Part shown: positions 1 through 8,492 of the stretch, piece by piece
Layout: the number at the start of each line of letters is the position of its first letter
Position numbering within the stretch: the stretch's first letter is position 1
Source of the DNA: Demequina maris
GTDB lineage: Bacteria > Actinomycetota > Actinomycetes > Actinomycetales > Demequinaceae
Direction: 5' to 3'
Assembly: GCF_000971155.1 (NCBI RefSeq)
Contig: NZ_BBLX01000006.1
Location: forward strand, 165,833 to 229,832
Length of the DNA: 64,000 nucleotides
Notes under the pieces: generated by a model
Told to the model about the DNA's origin: nothing
What the model saw: only the letters and a program-made list of their open reading frames with translations
Databases searched by the model: none
Made by a program: the position numbers and the translations under genes

Positions 1-368
1 ACCCGCTGGGCGATATCGGCCGCACGCAGCGCCAGCAGCAGGTGGTGGGCGCCGTCGCCGACGAGATCATGAGCCCCGCGACGATCCTCAACCCGTTCCA
101 GCTGGTGCCGGTGGTCTCCGCGGGCCTGGACGCGTTCCGGGTCGACGAGGACGCCTCGCCGCTGGACCTCGCGCGCGTCGCGCTCGCGTTCAATTCCGCG
201 CTTGGCGGCGACGCCGTCACGGGCACGCCGCCGATCGCGTCGATGGGCTACAGCGTCGCCGGCGTCGGCTCGACGGTCCTGCTCGACCCCGAGCAGGAGG
301 ACAAGTTCTGGAAGAAGATCGCGAACGGCAAGTTCAAGCCGGGCGCGGAGGTCGGCGGCGTCTCGTAG
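1..368 (+). CDS. LytR-CpsA-Psr (LCP) family protein, C-terminal end (partial)
   Basis: The reading frame is open from the window edge (first full codon at base 3) to the stop at 366-368, so only the last 121 residues are present. It begins with a GDIGRTQRQQ segment, the conserved Arg/Gln motif of the LCP domain that binds the polyprenyl pyrophosphate, followed by the usual NPFQLVPVVSAGLDAF helix region. LCP enzymes sit in the membrane with the catalytic domain outside and attach anionic glycopolymers to peptidoglycan. The N-terminal membrane anchor is outside the window. The short C-terminal tail after the domain is lysine-rich and unremarkable. The downstream neighbour reads the opposite way, 33 bases off. 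Confidence 0.8.
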   Translation, partial: PLGDIGRTQRQQQVVGAVADEIMSPATILNPFQLVPVVSAGLDAFRVDEDASPLDLARVALAFNSALGGDAVTGTPPIASMGYSVAGVGSTVLLDPEQEDKFWKKIANGKFKPGAEVGGVS

Positions 369-401
369 CGCGTCGCCCGGCGGGCCTCGGACCGAGGCGG
401 C

Positions 402-1277
402 TCAGTCGACGTTGCTCGTCGGGCGGGTCGCCTGGGCGCCCCAGCGGACGGCCCGCGTGACCAGGCCCGCGGCGACTGGGCCGAACGTCCGCGTCCGCCA
501 CCGGTCACGCCCGAGCGCGGCCCGCGCCCAGCCCGGCAGCAGGGCCACCGCGCCCGAGGCGAGCATCGCGTACGGCACCCGCATCGCGCGTGAGATCGGC
601 GGCTCGCTCAGCAGGAAGTGCGCGGCGTCGAGCGCCTCGGCCGTCGCCTCGAGCTCGGTCCGGTAGCCCTCGATCGCCTCGCGCAGCTCCGCCACCGTCT
701 CCGGCAGGTCCGTCGCCCCGAGCCGCCGCCCCACCTGCGCCGCCTGCGCGACGTACTCGTCGCACTGGGCGGGTGACAGCGGCCGCCGGCCGTAGCGCTG
801 GTGCGCCGCGAGGAACGAGTCCGCCTCCGCCACGTGCACCCACCGCAGCAGGTGCGGGTCGCTGGCGCGGTACGGACGCCCGTCCGGCGCCTTGCCGCGC
901 ACGCGCTCGTGGATCGCGCGGATCCGGTCGACGGTCTCCTGCGCGTCGTCCTCGGTGCCGAACGTCGTGAAGGCCAGGAACGTCGCCGTGCGCGTGAGCC
1001 GCCCCCACGGGTCGCCGCGGTACCCGGAGTGCCCCGCGACGCCGGCCATCGCGAGCGGGTGCAGCGACTGCAGCAGCAGCGCGCGCACCCCGCCCACGTA
1101 CATCGACGAGTCGCCGTGCACGATGCGGATGGCCGCCCCCGGCGGGAACCATCGCGGCCCCGGGGTCTCGTGGACGCGCGCGCGGATCGCCGGCCCGTCC
1201 GCCCCGCCGATCCGCGCGAACATCGCGGCGCCCATCCGCGCGCGGACGCGCTCGACCGGGTTTGCGGTGGTCTGCAT
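402..1277 (-). CDS. oxygenase MpaB / DUF2236 family protein
   Basis: A 291-residue protein of the family that includes mycophenolic-acid oxygenase MpaB and the latex-clearing rubber oxygenase Lcp, which bind a b-type heme. The family core is visible: the LLLQSLHPLAMAGVAGHSGYR stretch around residues 67-87 with His73 and His83, and DPHLLRWVHVAEADSF around residues 140-155 with His142 and His148. There is no signal peptide, so it should be cytosolic. In actinobacteria such proteins are usually of unknown substrate and I cannot assign one here. The ATG at 1277 is kept because the next in-frame Met lies just before the conserved domain (MGAAMF). It stands alone between two rightward genes. Confidence 0.75.
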   Translation of the reverse strand: MQTTANPVERVRARMGAAMFARIGGADGPAIRARVHETPGPRWFPPGAAIRIVHGDSSMYVGGVRALLLQSLHPLAMAGVAGHSGYRGDPWGRLTRTATFLAFTTFGTEDDAQETVDRIRAIHERVRGKAPDGRPYRASDPHLLRWVHVAEADSFLAAHQRYGRRPLSPAQCDEYVAQAAQVGRRLGATDLPETVAELREAIEGYRTELEATAEALDAAHFLLSEPPISRAMRVPYAMLASGAVALLPGWARAALGRDRWRTRTFGPVAAGLVTRAVRWGAQATRPTSNVD

Positions 1278-1458
1278 GCGGTCAGTATCACCCGGGCCCG
1301 CGCTCGCGGACGACGCGCGCCACCCGGCGGCGGCTGCGCGGCACCGGGTTAGGATGGCGCGCCGGTCTCACTCGGACGTGAGCTGACGCGAGGGCGGCAG
1401 CCTCTCCGCCTTGCCGGCCGTCGACGAGTACCGTCCCTGGTAAGGAGGATCCGACCGG

Positions 1459-2850
1459 ATGCCCATGAGATCAGCCGCGTCCCTGTACGCCCGCACCACG
1501 TCCCAGCGCGCCCGCGCGTGGGTGACGGTGTGGACCGTGGTGCTGCTGTTCTCGGGTCAGGGCTTCCGCTACCTCCTGGGCGTGCCGCTGTACTCGGCCC
1601 TCGTCGCGCTGACCGTCGCGGCGGTGATCGTGACGTTCCGCCGATTCCTCGGCAGCCTCCGCGTCCCGCCCCTCGTGGGGACGTTCACGGCCCTCGCCGC
1701 GCTGAGCGTGCTGTGGTCCCAGACCCGCGCCGTGACCGCGCTCGCGGCCGGCGTGCTCGCGGTCACGACGTTCATCGCCGTGCTCATCGCCCGCGGCACC
1801 TCGCGCGGCCAGTTCATGGCCTTCCTGTACCGCGGCCTGCAGGTGAGCCTGTTCCTCGGCATCGCGTTCGAGCTGGTCGTCGCGTTCGTCGTGCGTGCCG
1901 ACCTGCCGCCGCTCGCGACCGACCTGTCCAGCATCGCGAAGGTCGACGGCGGGGGAGAGCCGATCCTGTGGTCGCGCAACAACCTCCTCGTCGGCGGCCC
2001 CATCCAGGGCTTCGTGGGCAACCGCAACCCGTTCGCGGCGCTCGCGCTCTTCACCGCGATCGTCGCCGTCATCGTGCTCCTGGAGCGCCGCATCCGCCCG
2101 CTCGACGGCGCGATCACGCTCGCCGCCGCGGTGGCGGTGCACCTGCTCACGCTCTCGGCGACCGTCACCGTCGCGGCGGTCTACCTCACCGCCCTCACCG
2201 TCGCGGCCCTCGTGATCCGACGCGTGCGCCCCTCGCTCAAGCGGCGGCTGTCGTTCGCGGTCCTCGCCTGCACAGCGATCGTCGCGGTGCTCACCCTGAA
2301 GTTCCGCGCCGAGATCTTCGCGATGTTCGACCGCGGCCCCGACGCGACCAACCGCACCATGATCTGGGACCAGGTGGTCCACTACGCGTGGCAGCGCCCC
2401 GAGGGCTGGGGCTACGTGGGCTACTGGCCCATCTGGGAGGAGCCCTACGCCACCATCATCGACAAGGCGGGCGTGGTCGCGGCGCACGCGCACAACGCGT
2501 TCCTCGACGCGTGGCTGCAGCTGGGTCTCATCGGCATCACGCTGCTGCTCGTCATGGTGGTGCTGTCGTTCGGCAGCGCGTGGCGCCTGGTCGAGCGCGC
2601 GAGCCGCGGCGACACGTACATCCCGCTGGGGTGGGCGCTGCTCACCGCCGCGCTCGCCCTGCAGGCCCTCACCGAGTCGCGCCTCCTCGTCGAGGGCGGA
2701 TGGTTCCTGCTGGTGGTCCTCTACTGCTCGGGCCCCGGCGTCTTCACGCTCGCGATCGTCGATCCGGACCTGGTGCGCACCGGCGCCCCGGCCCACGACG
2801 AGGCCCACGCCGAGGACCCCGTGTCGGTGCTCAACCGGCCCGTCCTGTGA
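1459..2850 (+). CDS. O-antigen ligase / Wzy polymerase family membrane protein
   Basis: A 463-residue polytopic membrane protein with about ten hydrophobic segments. The large extracytoplasmic part near the C-terminal half contains the NRNPFAAL motif (about residue 187) and HAHNAFLDAWLQLGLIG (about residue 342), the hallmark of the O-antigen ligase/ExoQ superfamily; the HxHN histidine is the functional residue in WaaL-type enzymes. In actinobacteria, members polymerise or ligate cell-surface polysaccharides. This fits with the LCP gene at the window start, although an intervening leftward gene separates them. A strong Shine-Dalgarno sequence, TAAGGAGGA, precedes ATG 1459; ATG 1465 is also possible. 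The exact polymer cannot be read from the sequence. Confidence 0.75.
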   Translation: MPMRSAASLYARTTSQRARAWVTVWTVVLLFSGQGFRYLLGVPLYSALVALTVAAVIVTFRRFLGSLRVPPLVGTFTALAALSVLWSQTRAVTALAAGVLAVTTFIAVLIARGTSRGQFMAFLYRGLQVSLFLGIAFELVVAFVVRADLPPLATDLSSIAKVDGGGEPILWSRNNLLVGGPIQGFVGNRNPFAALALFTAIVAVIVLLERRIRPLDGAITLAAAVAVHLLTLSATVTVAAVYLTALTVAALVIRRVRPSLKRRLSFAVLACTAIVAVLTLKFRAEIFAMFDRGPDATNRTMIWDQVVHYAWQRPEGWGYVGYWPIWEEPYATIIDKAGVVAAHAHNAFLDAWLQLGLIGITLLLVMVVLSFGSAWRLVERASRGDTYIPLGWALLTAALALQALTESRLLVEGGWFLLVVLYCSGPGVFTLAIVDPDLVRTGAPAHDEAHAEDPVSVLNRPVL

Positions 2851-2869
2851 ACCTCGGGGTCTCCGGAGC

Positions 2870-2880
2870 CTCCTAGTCTG
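2870..2880 (+). promoter_or_regulatory. possible -10 element upstream of the alcohol dehydrogenase
   Basis: TAGTCT, an actinobacterial -10-like hexamer, occurs 30-odd bases before ATG 2911 in the short gap after the O-antigen-ligase-like gene. I see no convincing -35 hexamer, so this is only a candidate promoter separating the two genes. Confidence 0.3.
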
Positions 2881-2910
2881 GTCCAGGCAACGGACCACCC
2901 AGGAGGCAGC

Positions 2911-3963
2911 ATGCGCGCGACGATCATCCACGGCGAGCGGGACATCCGTGTCGAGGACGTGCCGGACCCGGTGCTGTCGACGGGCGTCGACGCGATCGTC
3001 CGCGTGGTCGCGGCCTGCGTGTGCGGCTCCGACCTGTGGCCCTACCGGGGCGTCACCGAGGTCGCGGCCCCCAGGCGCATCGGGCACGAGTTCGTCGGCG
3101 TGGTCGAGGAGGTGGGCGACGCGGTCGAGCGCGTGCGCCCCGGCGACTTCGTGATCGCGCCGTTCTACCAGTGCGACAACACCTGCCTGAACTGCCGGAA
3201 CGGCATGACCGTCCACTGCCTGCACGGCGGCTGGTGGGGCCGCGAGACCGAGGGGCTCGGCTTCGCGGACGCCGGCCAGGGCGAGCGTGTGCGCGTCCCG
3301 ATGGCCGACGGCACCCTCGCCGTCGTGCCCGGCGGCATACCGGACGATGCGCTAATCCCGGGCCTCCTGACGCTGTCCGACGTCATGGGCACCGGCCACC
3401 ACGCGGCCGTGTCCGCAGGCGTGACCGAGGGCTCGACCGTCGCGGTCGTCGGCGACGGCGCGGTCGGCCTGTGCGCGATCATCGCCGCCAAGCGCCTCGG
3501 CGCGTCGCGCATCGTCGCGATGTCGCGCCACGAGCCGCGCCAGGCGCTCGCGCGCGAGTTCGGCGCGACCGACGTGGTCCCCGAGCGCGGGGACGAGGGC
3601 ATCGCGCGGCTCAAGGAGATGTTCGACGGCATCGGCCCGGACATCGTGCTCGAGTGCGTCGGCACGAAGGAGTCCATGGACCAGGCGCTGCGCTCCGCGC
3701 GGCCCGGCGGCCAGGTGGGCTTCGTGGGCGTGCCCAACGGCGGGCCCGAGCTGCCCGTGCGCCAGATGTTCAACACCAACGTGGGCGTGCGCGGCGGCGT
3801 CGCTCCCGTGCGCGGCTACATCGACGAGCTGCTGCCCGAGGTGCTCGACGGCCGCATCCAGCCCGGCCGCGTCTTCGACCTCGAGCTCCCGCTCGAGGAG
3901 GCCGCGCAGGCGTACCGCGCGATGGACGAGCGCACCGCGATCAAGGTGATGCTGCGCCCGTAG
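2911..3963 (+). CDS. zinc-dependent alcohol dehydrogenase family protein (MDR)
   Basis: A 350-residue medium-chain dehydrogenase/reductase. The catalytic zinc site is visible as CVCGSDLW (about residues 36-43) and GHE (57-59). A structural-zinc loop follows, with cysteines in the stretch CDNTCLNCRNGMTVHC (about 88-103), although its spacing is looser than in classic ADH. The Rossmann motif GDGAVGL lies near residue 180. It should oxidise an alcohol or polyol with NAD(P)+; the substrate is not evident. An AGGAGG Shine-Dalgarno precedes ATG 2911. The gene is followed by 149 bases of non-coding DNA, then the nuclease gene. Confidence 0.85.
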   Translation: MRATIIHGERDIRVEDVPDPVLSTGVDAIVRVVAACVCGSDLWPYRGVTEVAAPRRIGHEFVGVVEEVGDAVERVRPGDFVIAPFYQCDNTCLNCRNGMTVHCLHGGWWGRETEGLGFADAGQGERVRVPMADGTLAVVPGGIPDDALIPGLLTLSDVMGTGHHAAVSAGVTEGSTVAVVGDGAVGLCAIIAAKRLGASRIVAMSRHEPRQALAREFGATDVVPERGDEGIARLKEMFDGIGPDIVLECVGTKESMDQALRSARPGGQVGFVGVPNGGPELPVRQMFNTNVGVRGGVAPVRGYIDELLPEVLDGRIQPGRVFDLELPLEEAAQAYRAMDERTAIKVMLRP

Positions 3964-4112
3964 CTTCACTCACCTCGCGCCCTGCCGGAGGTGGTAGGCC
4001 TTGGTCGCTCTGAGGCGATCTGTGCCTCCCATGGGTAGCCCAGTGTCGCTCGCGCCGGGACGGAGTCCCCGGCGGTAGCGTGGTGAGGCCCCCTTTCCGA
4101 CCCGAGAGAACG

Positions 4113-5069
4113 ATGCGCCTCCCCACCTCCGCCCGCCTGCTTGCCGTCGTCGCGGCGTCGACGCTCGCGGTCGCGGCGTGCTCCACGCCGACGGGCACGG
4201 TGTCGCCGGTCGGGAGCCCCGTGCCCGTCACATCGTCCGCTGGCACCACGACGCCCGCCCCGACGCCGAGCGCGACCGCCACCGCGGAGAGCTCGCCCGC
4301 CCCGTCGCATGGCGACGCCTACGCGGCCGCCCTTGCGCTCACCGTGAAGGGTCGCGCGCCCAAGACGGGCTACTCGCGCGAGGAGTTCGGCGACGGGTGG
4401 CAGGACACCGACGGCAACGGCTGCGACGCGCGCAACGACATGCTCGCGCTGCGCCTCACGGACCTTGAGGTGCAGGGCGGCTGCATCGTGCTGGCGGGGA
4501 CACTGGAGGACCCGTACACCGCGACCACCATCCGCTTCCAGCGCGGGGGCGCGAGCGAGGTCGACATCGACCACATCGTGGCGCTGTCGGACGCCTGGCA
4601 GAAGGGTGCCTTCGCGTGGGACGAGGACACGCGCGTGGAGTTCGCCAACGACCCGCTCAACCTCGAGCCGGTGGACGCGGGTGCGAATCGTCAGAAGGGC
4701 GACGCGGACGCGGCGTCGTGGCTGCCGTCGAACATTGCGGCGCGCTGCGGGTACGTCGCGCGCCAGGTCGCCGTGAAGACCGAGTACGCCGTCTGGGTCA
4801 CGCAGGCCGAGCTCGACGCGATGCTCCTCGTGCTCGACACCTGCCCGGACGAGCCGCTGCCCGCGCGCGGGGTCGCGCTGGACCCCGGCGTCGCGCCGTC
4901 CACGACCGCGAGCCCCACGCCCACGGCCACCGCTGCATCGTCCGACCCGCGCTTCTCGTCGTGCGCGAAGGCGATCGACGCCGGCTACGGCCCGTACGTG
5001 AGAGGTGAGGACGAGGAGTACGGCTGGTACCGCGACGGCGACGGGGACGGCATCGTCTGCGAGCGGTGA
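4113..5069 (+). CDS. secreted lipoprotein HNH endonuclease (DUF1524/GmrSD-type) with C-terminal Excalibur domain
   Basis: A 318-residue exported protein. Residues 1-23 form a lipoprotein signal (LAVAAC, lipidated Cys23), followed by a Thr/Pro/Ser-rich linker. The nuclease domain shows DIDHIVALSDAWQKGA, then FANDPLNLEPV and NRQKGD, the DHxxxL...N...NxxK pattern of HNH nucleases. A second Ala/Thr/Pro linker leads to a C-terminal Excalibur calcium-binding motif ending DGDGDGIVCE. The longer frame from GTG 4080 would bury the signal peptide, so ATG 4113 is chosen. It probably degrades DNA at the cell surface, for nutrient scavenging or DNA processing. Its stop codon abuts the stop of the convergent acyl-CoA ligase with no gap. 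Confidence 0.85.
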   Translation: MRLPTSARLLAVVAASTLAVAACSTPTGTVSPVGSPVPVTSSAGTTTPAPTPSATATAESSPAPSHGDAYAAALALTVKGRAPKTGYSREEFGDGWQDTDGNGCDARNDMLALRLTDLEVQGGCIVLAGTLEDPYTATTIRFQRGGASEVDIDHIVALSDAWQKGAFAWDEDTRVEFANDPLNLEPVDAGANRQKGDADAASWLPSNIAARCGYVARQVAVKTEYAVWVTQAELDAMLLVLDTCPDEPLPARGVALDPGVAPSTTASPTPTATAASSDPRFSSCAKAIDAGYGPYVRGEDEEYGWYRDGDGDGIVCER

Positions 5070-6884
5070 TCAGGCCTTCGCGTAGATGCCGTCGATGATG
5101 TCGGCGAAGTGGTCCTCCACCTGCTTGCGGCGGACCTTGAGCGAGGCGGACATCTCCTCGTGGGCCTCGCTGAGCTCACGGGGGAGCACTCGCCACTCGC
5201 GGATCGCCTCCGCGCGCGAGACCAGGGCGTTCGCTCCGTCGATGATGTGCTGGATGTGCTCCCGCACGGTCGCGTCCTTCGCGGCCTCGGCGGCGGACAT
5301 GAGCGACAGGCCCTTGGACTTGAGCCAGCCGGGCAGCATCGCCTCGTCGATCGACAGCAGCGCGCCGATGAACGGCTTGCCGTCGCCCACGACCACGACC
5401 TCCTGGATGAGCGCGTAGGGGCGGATCGCGTCCTCGAGGCTCGCGGGCTGGACGTTCTTGCCGCCCGCCGTCACGAGGATCTCCTTCTTGCGGCCGGTGA
5501 TCGAGAGGAAGCCGCCCTCGTCGATCGCGCCGAGGTCGCCGGTACGGTACCAGCCGTCGGTCATGACCTCGGCGGTCGCCTCGGGGTTCTTCCAGTACCC
5601 CGAGAAGAGGTTCGGGCCCTGGGCGAGCACCTCGCCGTCCTCGGCGATCCGCACGGCGCCGCCGGGGTAGGGGTAGCCGACGGTGCCGACGCGCACGTCG
5701 GTCGGCGGGTTGACGGTCATGGGGCCGGCGAGCTCGGTGGTGCCGTAGCCCTCCATCACCGCGATGCCGAGGCCGCCGTAGAAGTGGGAGACGCGGGGCA
5801 CGAGCCGGGCGCCGCCGCACACGATGTGGCGCAGGTTGCCGCCGAGCGCCGCGCGCACCTTGTTGAGGACGAGCGCGTTCGCGACCGCCATCTGCGCGCG
5901 CAGGACGATGCCGTGGCGGCCGCGCCGCACGCGCGCCTCGTCGACCTTGCGCGCGACGAAAGCGCTCCAGCGGAAGAGCTTCTGCTTGATGCCGCCGCCG
6001 GTGCGCTCGTCGACCACGTTGTAGAAGGTCTCGAGCACGCGGGGGACCGCCATGAGCCAGGTGGGCTTGAAGGTCTGCAGGTCCGAGGCGAGCGTCTTGT
6101 GCGTGGGCGCGAAGCCGATCACGGCCTCGCACGCGAGGGCGAGGATCTCGACGTGGCGCGCGAGCACGTGCGCGAGGGGCAGGAACAGCAGGATCCGGGC
6201 GTCGTTGTGGGCGAGCGTGCCGAACTCCGAGTGGGCGGCGCCGTTGAGCGCGTGCTCGACGAAGGCGCGGTGGCTCAGCGCGACGCCTTTGGGGCGGCCG
6301 GTGGTGCCCGAGGTGTAGACGATGGTCGCGACGTCGTCGGCGCGGACGTCCTTCGACGCGTCCGCGAGGGTCGCGTCGTCGATGATCGCGCCGGCCTCGG
6401 CGAGCACGTCGAGCGCGGGCTCCTCGTCGCCGTCGATGATGAGCAGGCGCGGGGGCGTATCCATCTCGCGCACCGCGGCGGCCATGGTGTCGTTCTCGAC
6501 GATGAGCATCGCCAGGTCCGCGTCCTCGCGGATCCACGCGAGCTGGTGCGCCGACGAGGTCGGGTACACGGGCACCGTGATGGCGCCGGCCGCCTGGATG
6601 GCGAAGTCGAGCACCACCCACTCGTAGCGGGTGTTCGCCTGCAGGCCGACGGTCTGGGTGGGCGCGATGCCGTACGCGAGCAGGCCCTTCGCGACGCGCG
6701 AGACGTCGGCTTGGAAGCGGGCGCGGGAGACCATCACCCAGGCACCGGACTCGTCCTTGTACTCGCCGAAGATGCGCTCGGGATCCTCGGTCACGCGATC
6801 GCGCAGCAGCGAGGTGAAGGTGTAGTCGTCGGGCTTGCGGACCAGCTGAGGCGTCGCCGACTCGGTGCGGGGGGACTCGCTCAT
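5070..6884 (-). CDS. long-chain fatty acid-CoA ligase (AMP-dependent synthetase)
   Basis: A 604-residue FadD/FACS-type enzyme that activates fatty acids to acyl-CoA via an acyl-adenylate. The AMP-binding P-loop YTSGTTGRPKG is at about residue 189, the A5 motif GYGTTE at about 380 and YRTGDLG at about 445. The C-terminal lysine region is ITGRKKEILVTAGGKN. It resembles the FadD15-like ligases common in actinobacteria. The open frame runs 18 bases further to a TTG, but ATG 6884 has an AGGA ribosome site at good spacing. It is transcribed divergently from the padR gene; a near-perfect palindrome, CCGTAAGTTACGG, lies 24 bases upstream of the start. Confidence 0.9.
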   Translation of the reverse strand: MSESPRTESATPQLVRKPDDYTFTSLLRDRVTEDPERIFGEYKDESGAWVMVSRARFQADVSRVAKGLLAYGIAPTQTVGLQANTRYEWVVLDFAIQAAGAITVPVYPTSSAHQLAWIREDADLAMLIVENDTMAAAVREMDTPPRLLIIDGDEEPALDVLAEAGAIIDDATLADASKDVRADDVATIVYTSGTTGRPKGVALSHRAFVEHALNGAAHSEFGTLAHNDARILLFLPLAHVLARHVEILALACEAVIGFAPTHKTLASDLQTFKPTWLMAVPRVLETFYNVVDERTGGGIKQKLFRWSAFVARKVDEARVRRGRHGIVLRAQMAVANALVLNKVRAALGGNLRHIVCGGARLVPRVSHFYGGLGIAVMEGYGTTELAGPMTVNPPTDVRVGTVGYPYPGGAVRIAEDGEVLAQGPNLFSGYWKNPEATAEVMTDGWYRTGDLGAIDEGGFLSITGRKKEILVTAGGKNVQPASLEDAIRPYALIQEVVVVGDGKPFIGALLSIDEAMLPGWLKSKGLSLMSAAEAAKDATVREHIQHIIDGANALVSRAEAIREWRVLPRELSEAHEEMSASLKVRRKQVEDHFADIIDGIYAKA

Positions 6885-6907
6885 GCCTGCAATCCTAAGC
6901 AACGCGA

Positions 6908-6920
6908 CCGTAAGTTACGG
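6908..6920. promoter_or_regulatory. candidate operator upstream of the acyl-CoA ligase
   Basis: CCGTAAGTTACGG is palindromic at 12 of 13 positions and AT-rich for this genome. It lies 24 bases before the fadD-type start codon, a usual place for a TetR-class fatty-acid repressor site. No such regulator is adjacent, so the binding protein is unknown. Confidence 0.4.
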
Positions 6921-7072
6921 CGCCGTAGGTCCCGCCTCGCCACACCCTCCCGACAGTCCCAACGGAGTGGATCCCGACACGCCGGGTGCGCGGGCACGAT
7001 GCGCCGGTCGCGGCAGCCTGTCGCGGCGGGATCCGTTGGCGGTGTCGTGGCCGATGGGGGTTGTCAGCGCGG

Positions 7073-7094
7073 CTATCGCGATATATCGTGATAG
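7073..7094. promoter_or_regulatory. PadR operator/promoter (autoregulatory palindrome)
   Basis: A 22-base near-perfect palindrome, CTATCGCGATATATCGTGATAG (20 of 22 positions), sits 33 bases before the padR ATG. A further half-site CGATAG follows at 7100-7105. The stretch is by far the most AT-rich DNA nearby. PadR-family regulators typically repress their own gene through such ATATC/GATAT dyads. A role in controlling the divergent acyl-CoA ligase is possible but its start is almost 190 bases away. Confidence 0.65.
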
Positions 7095-7127
7095 CGCAAC
7101 GATAGATACGACAGAAGGGAGCGGGTC

Positions 7128-7826
7128 ATGAGGCACTCGCACCAGCACCCCGGGCCGCGCGGTTTCCGCGGCGACATCCCCGGCCCCGTGTGGGCCGACG
7201 GCACCGAGTCCGCCGCGCCGGGCGCGCGGCGCCGACGCGGTGGCTTCGGTGACCACGACGAGGCGGAGGGGCTCGATGGCCCGCGGGGCCGCGGCCGCCG
7301 CGGCGGTCCGGGTCACGGTCCCGGCGGCCATGGCCACGGGCCCGGTGGCGGTCGAGGACGCGGCCGCGGTCGCAGCGGCGGACGGCCGCGGGGCGACGTC
7401 CGCGTCGCGATCCTGCTGCTGCTCGCCGACCAGCCGCGCCACGGCTACGACCTCATCCGCGAGATCGAGGAGCGCAGCGGGGGAGCATGGGTGCCCAGTC
7501 CCGGCTCGATCTACCCGACGCTCCAGGCGCTCGAGGATGAGGGCCTTGTCGCGGTCGACACGGTCGAGGGGCGCAAGGTCGCCTCGCTCACCGAGGCCGG
7601 CGACGAGTGGGCCGCCGAGCACGCCGCCGAGCTCGACGCGCTGTTCGAGGTCGACGACCGCGAGCAGCAGATGATGGCGCTGCGTCGCGAGCTCGACGCG
7701 TTGCGCGACGCCGCCTCCCACGTGATGCGCCATGACCACGGCGCCGAGGTCGCCGCGAAGGCGGTCGAGGTGGTCTCGACGGCGCGTCGCGACCTCTACC
7801 GGCTCCTGGCCGACGCGGACGGCTGA
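7128..7826 (+). CDS. PadR family transcriptional regulator with His/Gly/Arg-rich N-terminal extension
   Basis: A 232-residue protein. The PadR winged helix spans about residues 88-165: VRVAILLLLADQPRHGYDL, then PSPGSIYPTLQALEDEGLV, the recognition helix and wing. The dimerising C-terminal helix follows. The first 85 or so residues are an unusual low-complexity extension rich in Gly, Arg and His (runs such as GRGRRGG and GHGPGGHGHGPGG), predicted disordered and potentially metal- or nucleic-acid-binding. Such extensions occur on some actinobacterial PadR proteins. A GAAGGGAG ribosome site supports ATG 7128. The palindromic operator directly upstream implies autoregulation. Confidence 0.85.
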   Translation: MRHSHQHPGPRGFRGDIPGPVWADGTESAAPGARRRRGGFGDHDEAEGLDGPRGRGRRGGPGHGPGGHGHGPGGGRGRGRGRSGGRPRGDVRVAILLLLADQPRHGYDLIREIEERSGGAWVPSPGSIYPTLQALEDEGLVAVDTVEGRKVASLTEAGDEWAAEHAAELDALFEVDDREQQMMALRRELDALRDAASHVMRHDHGAEVAAKAVEVVSTARRDLYRLLADADG

Positions 7827-7848
7827 CCCGGTCCGCGCATCGTCCCTG

Positions 7849-8460
7849 CTAGGCGGGCGAACCGGCGGCGAGCCGCGGGACGATGCGCGCCTCGAGCCCG
7901 CTACGCACGGCGGGCCATTCGCGGTCGAGGATCGAGAACACGACGGTGTCGCGAAGGGTGCCGTCGTGCCACCGCTGGTGCTGGCGCAGCACGCCGTCCT
8001 GGTGCGCGCCGAGCCGCGCGATCGCGGTCCGCGACTGGTGGTTGTGCCAGTGGGTGCGGAACTCGACGGCGATGCATCCGAGGTCGTCGAAGGCCCGTGA
8101 CAGGAGCAGCAGCTTGGCTGCCGGGTTGACCCCCGTGCCCTGCGCGTCCCGGCCCAGCCACGTGCTGCCGATCTCGAGGCGCCCGTTGACCTCGTCGAGG
8201 TTGAGGTACGTGGTCATGCCGACGGCCCGACCGATGGCCGCGTCGACGATCGCCCACGGAGCGACCCGGCCGGCGCGCTGCGACGCGAGGCGCGCCTCGA
8301 TCTCCTCGGCCATGCCGTCGGGCGAGGGGATGCGCGTGTACCAGGTGCGCCACAGGTCGCCCGGCGTCACCGCGGCCGCGAGGTCGTCGCGGTGGGCGAG
8401 GGAGAGCGGCTCGAGGCGCACGAGCGGGTGCTCGAGCGTCGGGGCATCGTGGAAGGCCAT
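7849..8460 (-). CDS. GNAT family N-acetyltransferase (RimJ/RimL type)
   Basis: A 203-residue acetyltransferase with the RimJ/RimL layout: HPLVRLEPLSLAHRDDL at the start, the strand WAIVDAAIGRAVGMTTYLN, then the acetyl-CoA-binding region around LGRDAQGTGVNPAAKLLLL and the C-terminal VEFRTHWHNHQSRTAIARLG segment. It would acetylate an N-terminal amine or small amine, as the family does. The substrate is not evident. It overlaps no neighbour; a copy of the GACGATGCG motif lies inside its 3' end and another in the gap after padR. Confidence 0.8.
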   Translation of the reverse strand: MAFHDAPTLEHPLVRLEPLSLAHRDDLAAAVTPGDLWRTWYTRIPSPDGMAEEIEARLASQRAGRVAPWAIVDAAIGRAVGMTTYLNLDEVNGRLEIGSTWLGRDAQGTGVNPAAKLLLLSRAFDDLGCIAVEFRTHWHNHQSRTAIARLGAHQDGVLRQHQRWHDGTLRDTVVFSILDREWPAVRSGLEARIVPRLAAGSPA

Positions 8461-8492
8461 GGCGCGAGCCTAGGGCCTCGGCGTCGCTGGGC

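Noticed and set aside
1290..1458. Possible RNA gene or promoter in the gap before the O-antigen-ligase-like gene
   Set aside because: A TAGGAT hexamer is present, but no tRNA arms, stable conserved fold or clear -35 could be made out.
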